NCBI RefSeq assembly: GCF_937988725.1
Contig: NZ_CALKHS010000010.1
Span: forward strand, 1-64,000
Direction: 5' to 3'
From: an uncultured Castellaniella sp.
Lineage (GTDB): Bacteria > Pseudomonadota > Gammaproteobacteria > Burkholderiales > Burkholderiaceae_B
DNA: 64,000 bases
Shown here: in pieces, positions 55,252 to 63,473 of the stretch
Layout: each line of letters starts with the position of its first letter
Numbering within the stretch: the first letter of the stretch is position 1
Made by a program: the position numbers and the translations under genes
Notes under the pieces: generated by a model
Seen by the model: only the letters and a program-made list of their open reading frames with translations
The model's database searches: none
What the model was told of the DNA's origin: nothing

Positions 55252-55614
55252 ATGACGACAGCCCAGACCCGCGCGCGCCGGCGCGATATTCCCGGCACGA
55301 TGATCTTCGACGGCGACATGGCGCGGATCGGCTATGCCCTGAACCGCATGTGCTTCAGTTTCAATGCGGCGGAGTGCCGCGCGGCGTTCCTGCGGGACGA
55401 GGAAGCCTACATGACGCGCTACCGTCTGGACGATGCCCAGAAGGCGGCCGTGCGTAGCCGCGAAGTGCTGCGCATGATGGCGGCGGGCGGCCATCCCTAC
55501 TATCTGGCCAAGCTGGCCGGCATCTTCGGCCTGGACATGCAGGACATCGGCGCTCAGCAGACCGGCGTGAGCAAACAGGAATTCCAGGCGAAACTCGCCG
55601 CAGCGGGAGCATGA
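55252..55614 (+). CDS. ligA: Protocatechuate 4,5-dioxygenase, alpha subunit
   Basis: The small subunit of the extradiol ring-cleaving enzyme; 120 aa. RDIPGTMIFDGDMARIGYALNRMC is followed by FLRDEEAYMTRY and the end segment GGHPYYLAKLAGIFGLDMQDIGAQQTG, which shields the active site in LigAB. AAGGAGAC precedes the ATG. The stop overlaps the ligB frame. The predicted reaction opens protocatechuate to 4-carboxy-2-hydroxymuconate-6-semialdehyde. Confidence 0.93.
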   Translation: MTTAQTRARRRDIPGTMIFDGDMARIGYALNRMCFSFNAAECRAAFLRDEEAYMTRYRLDDAQKAAVRSREVLRMMAAGGHPYYLAKLAGIFGLDMQDIGAQQTGVSKQEFQAKLAAAGA

Positions 55615-55616
55615 TC

Positions 55617-56468
55617 ATGGCGCATCTCATCGGCAGCATCAGCACTTCCCACGTTCCGGCCATTGGCGGCGCGCTGGCCCGCCAGAAGCAGCAGGATCCT
55701 TATTGGAAACCCTTCTTCGACGCCTATGGCCAGGCCCGCGAGTGGCTGGCCCGGACGCGCCCCGACGTGGTCGTCATCCTGCACAACGACCACGGCCTGA
55801 ACTTCTTCCTGGACAAGATGCCGACCTTCTCGGTGGGGGCGGCGCCGTCCTACCAGACGGCGGACGAGGGCTGGGGCATTCCCGCCCTGGTCGAGCCGCG
55901 CGGCTGCGTGGACCTGTCCTGGCACATCGTCGAGACTCTGGTGGCGGACGAGTTCGACATCACCACCTGCCAGGAGGCCCTGATCGACCACGCCGTATCC
56001 CTGCCGCTGGCCCTGCTGTGGCCCGAAGGCCAGGCATCCGGGGCCTGGCCGGTGGAAATCGTGCCGGTCTGCATCAATACGGTGCTGGCGCCTTATCCCT
56101 CGGCGTCCCGGTGCTACCGCCTGGGGCAGTCGCTGCGCCGCGCGATCGAGTCCTGGGAAGACGGGCGGCGGGTGCTGGTGATCGCCAGCGGCGGCCTGTC
56201 CCACCAGCTGGATGGCGAACGCGCCGGTTTCATCAACAAGCCCTTCGATCTGCGGTTCATGGACAGCCTGGTGGACGACCCGACCTGGATCACGCAGTAC
56301 TCCAACGAGGACCTGGTGGAACTGGCGGGCACGCAGGGCATCGAGCTGCTGATGTGGGTGGCGGCGCGGGGCGTGCTCGACGACATTCCGGTGCGCAAGC
56401 GCCACGCCCATTATCACGTGCCGATTTCCAATACCGCCACCGGCCTGCTGGTGCTGGAACCGGCCTGA
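55617..56468 (+). CDS. ligB: Protocatechuate 4,5-dioxygenase, beta subunit
   Basis: The catalytic subunit, class III extradiol dioxygenase; 283 aa from ATG 55617, which has GGGAG 7 bases upstream (ATG 55611 is too close to it). By comparison with LigB the non-heme Fe(II) ligands are His12 in STSHVPA, His59 in HNDHG and Glu243 in GIEL, and the acid/base His196 lies in SGGLSHQL. All are present, so the enzyme looks active. A gallate or other catechol substrate cannot be excluded, but the pobA and van neighbours fit protocatechuate. Confidence 0.93.
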   Translation: MAHLIGSISTSHVPAIGGALARQKQQDPYWKPFFDAYGQAREWLARTRPDVVVILHNDHGLNFFLDKMPTFSVGAAPSYQTADEGWGIPALVEPRGCVDLSWHIVETLVADEFDITTCQEALIDHAVSLPLALLWPEGQASGAWPVEIVPVCINTVLAPYPSASRCYRLGQSLRRAIESWEDGRRVLVIASGGLSHQLDGERAGFINKPFDLRFMDSLVDDPTWITQYSNEDLVELAGTQGIELLMWVAARGVLDDIPVRKRHAHYHVPISNTATGLLVLEPA

Positions 56469-56507
56469 GGTCCGCCGGAGCGGAAGGCGCGGGCAGCGGG
56501 CGCGGGG

Positions 56508-57239
56508 TCACGCCGTCAGATGACGCCGCGCGGCCCAGTCCAGGATGCCGCGCAGGCAGGCCGCCGGCGCTTCGAAGGGCGCCATGTGGCCCGCGTCCGG
56601 GATGGCGCTCAGCTCGGCGCCGGGGATCAGGCGGGCCATGTCCTCGTGCCGCGACAGGGGGCTCCAGCGGTCCTGCGTGCCACTCATGAGCAGCGTCGGG
56701 CAGGCGATGCCGGGCAGCAGGCCGCCGGCGTCCGGGCGTTCGATGAGCGCCTGGATCTGGCTCGCGAAGGACGCCACGGAAGAGCGCAGCACCATGTCGC
56801 GCATGCGCCGCATGAGCCCGGCGTCGCCGGCCGTGTCCGGGGTGATCATGCCGGCCAGCCAGGGCTCGAGGATGGCGGCGATGCCGCCCGCCTTCGCGGC
56901 CTGGACGATGGCATGCCTTTTTTCGAGTTCGCCTTCCCCCAGGCCCTTGTAGCCGGTGTTCATCAGGACGAGTCCCCGCACGCGCTCTGGCGCCTGCCGG
57001 ACCATTTCCAGGGCGACCCGCCCGCCCATGGAATGGCCCACGACGATCACGGGGCCCCGGACGCGGGCCAGGACGTCTTCCGCAGCCTGCGCCAGCGAGG
57101 CGATGCCGCTCAGGTTCGCCGCCAGGACCGGCCCGGTGCGCGAGAGCGGCCCGATGAAATCGGACCAGGTGTCCGCGTCGCACAGCAGGCCGTGCAGCAG
57201 GATCCAGGAGGGGGGCGGGGTGTTCAGGGGATGGGACAT
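56508..57239 (-). CDS. Alpha/beta-fold hydrolase
   Basis: A 243-aa hydrolase. The oxyanion region ILLHGLLCDADTW, the nucleophile Ser in VVGHSMGG, an Asp in SGTQDRWSP and the His in IPDAGHMAPFEAP make a complete triad. The family covers esterases, C-C hydrolases and others, so the substrate is not defined. It is divergent from the MarR gene and convergent with ligB. It does not resemble LigI, the lactone hydrolase of the 4,5-pathway. Confidence 0.8.
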   Translation of the reverse strand: MSHPLNTPPPSWILLHGLLCDADTWSDFIGPLSRTGPVLAANLSGIASLAQAAEDVLARVRGPVIVVGHSMGGRVALEMVRQAPERVRGLVLMNTGYKGLGEGELEKRHAIVQAAKAGGIAAILEPWLAGMITPDTAGDAGLMRRMRDMVLRSSVASFASQIQALIERPDAGGLLPGIACPTLLMSGTQDRWSPLSRHEDMARLIPGAELSAIPDAGHMAPFEAPAACLRGILDWAARRHLTA

Positions 57240-57393
57240 GTCAGGGGCGTATCGGGAAAAAAGAGGATGGCGGCCGTCCGGTCCCGCCGGCATTTTTCGG
57301 CGTGATAATCTTGCTTGGGCGCGGGGGCGGCGCCTGCGGCAGTCGTTTGGGTATCTTGAACCGCGCGCCCGGCGGGTCTTGGTGAGATCGCGC

Positions 57394-57903
57394 ATGACGG
57401 ATTCTATTCTGTACGAGCCCCTTTATGTCCAGCCCGGGCATCTGCTGCGGCGCGCGCAGCAGATTTCCGCCTCCATCTTCCACGACGAGATCGGCAATCT
57501 GATCACGCCGATGCAGTATGCGGTGCTGTGCGTGGTGCTGGACAATCCTCATGTGGACCAGGTGTCCATGGCGGGGCTGGCGGCGATCGACACGTCGACG
57601 GCGGCCAGCGTCGCCACACGGCTGGAGGAAAAAGGGCTGCTGCTGCGCGAAGTCGATCCGGCCGACCGGCGGCAGCGCCGGCTGTCCCTGACGCGGGCCG
57701 GCCGCGACCTGCTGGTCGAAGTCAACGGGGGCATCGCCCGGCTTCACCAGCGCATCTTCGAGAAATTCTCGGCGCAGGAAGAAGCCCAGTTCATGAGCCT
57801 GCTGGAAAAACTGGTCCATCTGAACAATCACCAGAGCCGGGCGCCGCTTACGGTGGCGCCGGAAGGCCGGGAGACCGCCGCGTCGCCCTCCGGCCAAGGG
57901 TAA
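57394..57903 (+). CDS. MarR-family transcriptional regulator
   Basis: A 169-aa winged-helix regulator. VLCVVLDNPHVDQVSMAGLAAIDTSTAASVATRLEEKGLL is the recognition region, followed by the wing motif DPADRRQRRLSLTRAG. It is divergent from the hydrolase and lies upstream of the vanA-like gene. By position it probably controls one or both in response to an aromatic acid. The ATG at 57394 is chosen by family length. Confidence 0.87.
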   Translation: MTDSILYEPLYVQPGHLLRRAQQISASIFHDEIGNLITPMQYAVLCVVLDNPHVDQVSMAGLAAIDTSTAASVATRLEEKGLLLREVDPADRRQRRLSLTRAGRDLLVEVNGGIARLHQRIFEKFSAQEEAQFMSLLEKLVHLNNHQSRAPLTVAPEGRETAASPSGQG

Positions 57904-58088
57904 ACCGCAAGAGGGTTAGTCCTAGTTCATCGGCCAATTCCCCATTTGTAGAATGGTTAAACATTCAGTGTTCTGAATAATTGTGCGCTGAAGAATTCGG
58001 AGGTTCCGGATTCACGGGATCTCCGGGATCGAAAGGCTTATTTGAAAGGCGCGCCGCCTTCATTCACGCGCGCCGGGAGGACCCCATC
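57904..58088 (+). promoter_or_regulatory. vanA-like promoter region
   Basis: This 185-base region has a TAGAAT -10 box at 57949-57954 with a weak -35 (TTCATC). A perfect 6-bp dyad lies just after, at 57963-57978. The ribosome binding site GGGAGG is at 58075-58080. Confidence 0.5.
57963..57978. promoter_or_regulatory. Candidate MarR operator, perfect dyad
   Basis: ATTCAG-TGTT-CTGAAT is a perfect dyad of the size bound by MarR dimers. It lies just downstream of a TAGAAT -10 box, where binding would block transcription of the vanA-like gene. Confidence 0.6.
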
Positions 58089-59141
58089 ATGTTTCCCATG
58101 AATGCCTGGTACGTGGCCTGCACGCCGGACGAAGTCGTCGACAAGCCTCTGGGCCGCACCATCTGCGGCCTGCCGATCGTGCTGTATCGGGGCGCGGAAG
58201 GCCGGATCGCCGCCCTGGAGGATTTCTGTCCGCACCGGGGCGCGGCCCTGTCCCTGGGCTCGGTCGTGGACGGCAATCTGATGTGCGGCTATCACGGCCT
58301 GGTCATGGATTGCCATGGCAAGGCGGTCTCCATGCCGATGCAGCGGGTGGGCGGTTTTCCCTGCATCCGCAGCTACCCGGTCGAAGAGCGCCACGGCTTC
58401 GTCTGGATCTGGCCGGGGGACGCGGCGCTGGCCGATGTCTCGGCCATTCCCGATCTGCCCTGGGCGGACGACCCCGAATGGGCCTTCGGCGGCGGGCTGT
58501 ATCATATCCAGTGCAGCTATCGGCTGATGATCGACAACCTCATGGACCTGACCCACGAAGCCTACGTGCATGCCGGCAGCATCGGCCAGGATGAAATCGA
58601 CCAGTCGCCCGTCAAGACGCATCTCGAGGGCAATCAGGTCATCACCAGCCGCGAGATGAACGACATCATCGCGCCGCCGTTCTGGCAGCTGGGCATGCGG
58701 GCCAGCGGGCTGGACGATCACGCCCGGGTGGACCGCTGGCAATATTCGCGCTTTACCGCGCCGGGCAGCGTGCAGATCGACGTGGGCGTGGCGCTGGCGG
58801 GCGAGGGCGGCATCCACGCGGATCCCGCCAAGCGGGTATCGGCGATCGTGGTCGACTTCATGACGCCGGAGACTGAATCCTCCCACTGGTATTTCTGGGG
58901 CATGGCGCGGCATTTCAAGCCGGACGACGCGGCCCTGACCGAATCCATCCGCGCCGGGCAGGGCAAGATCTTCAGCCAGGATCTGGCCGTCCTGGAAGCC
59001 CAGCAGCGCAATCGACAGGCATTCAGCGGACGCCGGCTGCTGGCCCTGAACATCGATTCGGGCGGCGTGCGGGCCAACCGCGTCCTGGACGAGCTGGTCG
59101 CGGCCGAACGCGCCGCGCCGTCCGAGGCCGCGGTGGGCTAA
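58089..59141 (+). CDS. vanA: Rieske aromatic oxygenase, vanillate O-demethylase-like (VanA)
   Basis: The 350-aa oxygenase component that would demethylate vanillate to protocatechuate. The Rieske [2Fe-2S] ligands are Cys47 and His49 in CPHRG and Cys66 and His69 in CGYHG. The mononuclear iron site is DLTHEAYVH. Length and start MFPMNAWYVAC match VanA. The ATG at 58089 has GGGAGG 8 bases upstream. Other methoxy- or carboxy-aromatics are possible substrates. The reductase follows after 69 bases. Confidence 0.86.
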   Translation: MFPMNAWYVACTPDEVVDKPLGRTICGLPIVLYRGAEGRIAALEDFCPHRGAALSLGSVVDGNLMCGYHGLVMDCHGKAVSMPMQRVGGFPCIRSYPVEERHGFVWIWPGDAALADVSAIPDLPWADDPEWAFGGGLYHIQCSYRLMIDNLMDLTHEAYVHAGSIGQDEIDQSPVKTHLEGNQVITSREMNDIIAPPFWQLGMRASGLDDHARVDRWQYSRFTAPGSVQIDVGVALAGEGGIHADPAKRVSAIVVDFMTPETESSHWYFWGMARHFKPDDAALTESIRAGQGKIFSQDLAVLEAQQRNRQAFSGRRLLALNIDSGGVRANRVLDELVAAERAAPSEAAVG

Positions 59142-59210
59142 AGTGCAGCTTGTCCCGGTTTCGGCGCGCGGCGCATGGCCGAGCGCGGGCCGGGCGCACG
59201 AGAGAGAATC

Positions 59211-60185
59211 ATGAGCGATATTTTGTTGTCCGTCCGGGTCGCTGCCAGACATGAGGCAGCCCAGGACATCGTCAGCCTGGATCTGGAAGATCCCGCAAGC
59301 GGCCTTTTGCCGGCCTTCACGCCCGGCGCCCATATCGACGTGCATCTGCCCGGCGGCCTGATCCGGCAATATTCGCTGATGAGCGATTGCCGGCGACGCG
59401 ATCGCTTTCGCATCGGCGTCCTGCGCGAACCCCGGTCCCGGGGCGGATCCGTCGCCTTGCACGACCAGGTGCGCGAAGGCGACCTGCTGCAAATCAGCGC
59501 GCCGCGCAATCGCTTCGAACTGGCGCCCGCCGAGCACAGCCTGTTGCTGGGCGGGGGCATCGGCATCACGCCCATCCTGTGCATGGCGACCGAACTGGGC
59601 GCCCTGGGGGCGGACTTCGCGCTGCATTACAGTTGCCGCAGCCGCGCGCGGGCCGCGTTCCTGGAGGACATCGCGCCGTTCGAGCAGGCGGGTCATGCCC
59701 ACCTGCATTTCGACGACGAGCCGGACACCGCGCTGGATGCCGCGGCCCTGCTCGCGCGGGCGGCCCGGGATCAGGCGCAGGTCTACGTCTGCGGGCCGGC
59801 GGGCTACATCGAATTCATCCGCGCCCAGGCCCGGGCGGCCGGCATCCCGGACGCCCGGGTGCATTTCGAACTCTTTGCGCTGGACGAAGCCGACAAGCCG
59901 CGTCCGGGCGATCAGGATCAGGCCTTTCAGGTGCAACTGGCCAGCACCGGGGAAATCTTCGACATCCCCGCGGACGAGACCGTCACGCATGCGCTGGATC
60001 GCCAGGGAGTCTTCATTCCCGTGTCCTGCGAGGAAGGCATCTGCGGCACCTGCCTGACGGGCGTGAAGTCCGGCACGCCGGATCACCGCGACAGCTACCT
60101 GACCGACGACGAACACGCCGCCAACGATCAGTTCACCCCGTGTTGTTCGCGCGCCCGCACGCCTTTGCTGATCCTGGACCTATAG
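59211..60185 (+). CDS. vanB: Vanillate demethylase reductase-like (VanB), PDR family
   Basis: The 324-aa electron-transfer partner of the Rieske oxygenase. An N-terminal FMN-binding barrel has RQYSLMSD, the NAD domain has LLLGGGIGITPILCMA, and the C-terminal [2Fe-2S] domain has the four ligands in CEEGICGTC and FTPCCSRA. This FMN-NAD-ferredoxin order is that of the phthalate dioxygenase reductase family, to which VanB belongs. The ATG is at 59211. Confidence 0.9.
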   Translation: MSDILLSVRVAARHEAAQDIVSLDLEDPASGLLPAFTPGAHIDVHLPGGLIRQYSLMSDCRRRDRFRIGVLREPRSRGGSVALHDQVREGDLLQISAPRNRFELAPAEHSLLLGGGIGITPILCMATELGALGADFALHYSCRSRARAAFLEDIAPFEQAGHAHLHFDDEPDTALDAAALLARAARDQAQVYVCGPAGYIEFIRAQARAAGIPDARVHFELFALDEADKPRPGDQDQAFQVQLASTGEIFDIPADETVTHALDRQGVFIPVSCEEGICGTCLTGVKSGTPDHRDSYLTDDEHAANDQFTPCCSRARTPLLILDL

Positions 60186-60231
60186 CCTTTTTCACCTGAA
60201 GCACCTCTCAAAAAAACCAAGGAGACAACTC

Positions 60232-61404
60232 GTGAGACATTCCATCGGCAAGCTGCTGGTCGCCGCCGCCTTGGGGGCGGGGGCGCTGGGCATGGCCCAG
60301 GCGCAGGATCTGAAGATCGGGATGGTGGTCCCGTCTTCGGGGCCTTTCGCGTCCACGGGCCAGCAGATCATGAACGGCGCCAAGCTCTATCTGGACGAGC
60401 ATGGCGGCATGCTGGGCGGTCGCAAGGCTGTCCTGCTGGAAAAGGACGACACCGGGATTTCACCCGCGATCAGCAAACGCCAGGCGCAGAACCTGCTGAT
60501 CCAGGACAAGGTCGATCTGCTGGCCGGATTCGGCCTGACGCCGGCCGCGTTCGCGGTCGCGCCGCTGGCCACCGAGGCGAAGATTCCCATGATCGTGCTG
60601 AATGCGGCGACTTCGTCCATCACGGAAAAGTCGCCCTACATCGTGCGCACGTCCATGACCCTGCCGCAGGTCGCCGCGCCCATGGCCAGCTGGGCGGCGA
60701 AGAACGGCATCCGTTCGGTGTATCTGCTGGTGGCCGATTACGGGCCCGGCCATGACGCCGCGGCCCAGTTCAAGAAGACGTTCACGGCGGCCGGCGGCAG
60801 CATCGCGGGCGAGATCCATACTCCGCTGACCAGCCCGGATTTCGCGCCTTTCCTGCAGAAAATCAAGGACGCCAAGCCGGATGCGATCTTCTCCTTCGTG
60901 CCCAACGGCGAACAGGGCGTGGCGCTGGCGAAAGGCTACAAGGAACGCGGCCTGGACAAGAGCGGCATCCGTCTCCTGGCCACGGGCGACGTGGTGACGG
61001 AGGACGTCCTGGGGGCGATGGGGGACAATGCCCTGGGGATGATCACCTCGTTCCACTATTCCACGGCGCACGATTCGCCGGAAAACAAGGCGTTCGTGGC
61101 GGCCTACGCCAAGGCGTATCCCAATGTGCGCCCGAACATGGTTGCCGTGGCCGCCTATGACGGCATGCGCCTGATCGACGAGGTGCTGAAGAAGGATGCC
61201 GGCAACGTCAAAGGCGATGCCTTCGTGGCGGCCGCCAAGGGCATGAAATGGACCAGCCCGCGCGGCCCGGTGGAAATCGATCCGAAGACGCGCGACATCG
61301 TCCAGAACGTCTACATCCGCAAGGTCGAGAAGGTGGACGGCGTGTTGCAGAACGTGGAATTCGACACCATCAAGGCGGTGAAGGATCCCGGCAAGCAGTC
61401 GTGA
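60232..61404 (+). CDS. ABC-type periplasmic binding protein (Leu/Ile/Val family), orphan
   Basis: A 390-aa substrate-binding protein of the branched-chain amino-acid type. The signal peptide ends near residue 24 (MAQAQ), and IGMVVPSSGPFASTGQQIMNGAKL begins the mature fold. The GTG start at 60232 follows AAGGAGA at 7 bases. No permease or ATPase gene is adjacent, so the ligand may be passed to components coded elsewhere. In Burkholderiales many such proteins bind aromatic acids, and its place after vanAB suggests this, which is inference. Confidence 0.86.
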   Translation: MRHSIGKLLVAAALGAGALGMAQAQDLKIGMVVPSSGPFASTGQQIMNGAKLYLDEHGGMLGGRKAVLLEKDDTGISPAISKRQAQNLLIQDKVDLLAGFGLTPAAFAVAPLATEAKIPMIVLNAATSSITEKSPYIVRTSMTLPQVAAPMASWAAKNGIRSVYLLVADYGPGHDAAAQFKKTFTAAGGSIAGEIHTPLTSPDFAPFLQKIKDAKPDAIFSFVPNGEQGVALAKGYKERGLDKSGIRLLATGDVVTEDVLGAMGDNALGMITSFHYSTAHDSPENKAFVAAYAKAYPNVRPNMVAVAAYDGMRLIDEVLKKDAGNVKGDAFVAAAKGMKWTSPRGPVEIDPKTRDIVQNVYIRKVEKVDGVLQNVEFDTIKAVKDPGKQS

Positions 61405-61451
61405 AGGCGGTCCGGCGCGCCGCTCCATAGCAATCGGTTATAGCTGCTAGT

Positions 61452-61484
61452 CGCCGGGCCGGGCTTTCCCCGACCCGGCGTTCT
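61452..61484 (+). terminator. Hairpin terminator after the binding-protein gene
   Basis: A 12-bp stem with one mismatch (61452-61463 with 61469-61480), loop CTTTC, is followed by TTCT. The U-tract is poor. Confidence 0.5.
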
Positions 61485-61502
61485 GGGGATAATCGAACCA
61501 CT

Positions 61503-62501
61503 ATGACACAGACTCGCACGATTGCCGGAACACCGGTTTTCCCCGTCGGCCTGGGATGCATGGGCCTCAGTCACGGCTACGGCCCGGCCGTGCCGCCCGA
61601 ACAGGCGCAGGCCCTGCTGCTGGGGGCGCTGGACCAGGGCGTGACGCTGTTCGACACGGCGGCGCTCTACGGTTTCGGGCACAACGAAGAACTGGTCGGC
61701 CGGGTGCTGTCGCCTCACCGCAGCCGCTTTTTCCTGGCCAGCAAATGCGGCATCTTCCGGGAAGATGGCCAGCGCCGCATCGACGGCCGCCCGGAAACCT
61801 TGCGCCGCACCTGCGAAGATTCCCTGCGCCGCCTGCGCACCGACGTCATCGATCTGTACTATCTGCATCGCTGGGACAAATCCGTGCCCATCGAGGACAG
61901 CATCGGCGCCCTGGCCGATCTGGCGCAAGCGGGCAAGATCCGCAGCATCGGCCTGTCCGAGGTCTCGGCCGACACCTTGCGCCGGGCGCATGCGGTGCAT
62001 CCCATCGCGGCGGTGCAAAGCGAATATTCCCTGTGGTCGCGCAACGTGGAAATCGCCGTGCTGCAGGCCTGCCGCGAATTGGGCGCCGCATTCGTGGCCT
62101 TCAGCCCGCTGGGGCGGGCCTTCCTGGCCGACGGCCTACCATCCATGGACGCACTGGCGGAGACCGACTTGCGCCGCCGCATGCCGCGTTTCCAGCCGGA
62201 CGCCTTCGCGCGCAACCAGTCCCTGCTTGGCCTGCTGCGCGACCGCGCGCAGGCCCGGGGCTGCTCCCCCGGTCAACTGGCCCTGGCCTGGCTGCTGCAT
62301 CAGGGGCCGGAGATCATCCCCATCCCGGGCACGACCCGCCTGGATCATCTGCGGGAAAACCTCGCCGCCGCCGCCGTCGTCCTGGACGACGATCTGTGCG
62401 CCGAGCTGGCCGCCCACTTCGATCGCCGCAGGGTGGCGGGGGATCGCTACGGGCCGGCCACGCAGAAGGAAGTCGATACGGAACAGTATCCGTCCGCCTG
62501 A
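61503..62501 (+). CDS. Aldo/keto reductase
   Basis: A 332-aa NADPH-type reductase with the (beta/alpha)8 fold. The catalytic tetrad is Asp51, Tyr56, Lys81 and His122. GLGCMGLSHGYG at the start and IPGTTRLDHLRENLAA at the end place it with the AKR13-like group. The substrate is unknown. It is followed by the DUF1932-type dehydrogenase after 61 bases, likely in the same transcript. Confidence 0.88.
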   Translation: MTQTRTIAGTPVFPVGLGCMGLSHGYGPAVPPEQAQALLLGALDQGVTLFDTAALYGFGHNEELVGRVLSPHRSRFFLASKCGIFREDGQRRIDGRPETLRRTCEDSLRRLRTDVIDLYYLHRWDKSVPIEDSIGALADLAQAGKIRSIGLSEVSADTLRRAHAVHPIAAVQSEYSLWSRNVEIAVLQACRELGAAFVAFSPLGRAFLADGLPSMDALAETDLRRRMPRFQPDAFARNQSLLGLLRDRAQARGCSPGQLALAWLLHQGPEIIPIPGTTRLDHLRENLAAAAVVLDDDLCAELAAHFDRRRVAGDRYGPATQKEVDTEQYPSA

Positions 62502-62562
62502 TGCGCGGGCGTCGACCGGCCCGGAACGCGGGCCGGAAATCCATTCAGTCTTGGAGAATGTC

Positions 62563-63459
62563 ATGCAGGCAACGCAGTTGGGATTGATCGGCTATGGCGA
62601 GGTGGGCGGGATCTTCTGCGCCGGCCTGGCGCCGCACATGGCGGGCGTGCGGGCCTGGGACCTGAAGCTGGCCGATCGGGCGGCGGCGCAGCCGCTGCGC
62701 GACCGGGCCGCCCGGGACGGCGTCGTCCTGTGCGATTCCGCCGCCGCCCTGTGCGCCGGCAGCACTCTCGTGATTTCGGCGGTGACGGCGTCCAGCACGG
62801 TGGCGGTGGCCCGCGAGGCGGCCGCCCACCTGCGGCCGGACACGGTGTTCCTGGACCTGAATTCCGCGTCGCCGGGGGCCAAGCGCGAAGCCGCCGCCCT
62901 GATCGAGGCGGCCGGCGGGCATTACGTCGAGGCCGGGGTGATGACCTCGGTGCCGCCGTACGGCATTCGCGTGCCCATGCTGCTGGGCGGCCCGCATGCG
63001 CACGCCCTGGCGGCCCGCCTGGCGGCCTGGGGCATGGACGCCAAGGCCGTGTCGCCGGAACTCGGGGTGGCCTCGGCCATCAAGATGTGCCGCAGCGTCA
63101 TGATCAAGGGCCTGGAGGCCCTGGTGATCGAAAGCTATACCGCCGCCCGCGCCTACGGGGTCGAGGACTACGTGCTGCCGACCTTGCAGGAAACCTTTCC
63201 GTCCATCGACTGGACGGAGCAGGGGCGGTATTTCTACAGCCGGGTGGTGCAGCATGGCCGGCGCCGCGCCGAGGAAATGCGCGAGGTCGCCAATACCGTG
63301 CACGAAGCCGGCTTCGAACCCTGGATGGCCGCCGCCACGGCGCAGAAGCAGGACTGGGTGGCCGGCTTGGCCGCCCAGGGCCTGTTCGACGGCGTCCAGA
63401 AAGCCGGCGGCTGGCAGGCGTATGCCGACCGCCTGATCGGGCACGCCCGGAAAGACTGA
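62563..63459 (+). CDS. NAD(P)-dependent dehydrogenase with DUF1932-type C-terminus
   Basis: A 298-aa protein of the 6-phosphogluconate/3-hydroxyisobutyrate dehydrogenase superfamily. The N-terminal Rossmann fold has GLIGYGEVGG, and FLDLNSASPGAKREAA and AGVMTSVPPYG are typical of the DUF1932 group. The conserved lysine region is ASAIKMCRSVMIKGLEAL. No reaction is assigned to most of this group. GGAG stands 6 bases before the ATG. Its stop codon is one end of a palindrome shared with the LysR gene. Confidence 0.82.
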   Translation: MQATQLGLIGYGEVGGIFCAGLAPHMAGVRAWDLKLADRAAAQPLRDRAARDGVVLCDSAAALCAGSTLVISAVTASSTVAVAREAAAHLRPDTVFLDLNSASPGAKREAAALIEAAGGHYVEAGVMTSVPPYGIRVPMLLGGPHAHALAARLAAWGMDAKAVSPELGVASAIKMCRSVMIKGLEALVIESYTAARAYGVEDYVLPTLQETFPSIDWTEQGRYFYSRVVQHGRRRAEEMREVANTVHEAGFEPWMAAATAQKQDWVAGLAAQGLFDGVQKAGGWQAYADRLIGHARKD

Positions 63460-63473
63460 ACGGCGCCGTTCAG
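63456..63473. repeat. 18-base perfect palindrome joining two stop codons
   Basis: The palindrome C-TGAACGGC-GCCGTTCA-G has the TGA of the dehydrogenase (63457-63459) at its left end and the TGA of the LysR gene (63470-63472, minus) at its right end. There is no loop, so an RNA hairpin would lose the middle pairs, and no U-tract follows on either strand. Confidence 0.75.

Noticed and set aside
62537..62546. AAATCCATTC before the DUF1932-type gene, resembling half of the proposed AraC site
   Set aside because: It lacks the TTTAA part and lies only 17 bases before the start codon, overlapping the ribosome-binding zone; probably chance.
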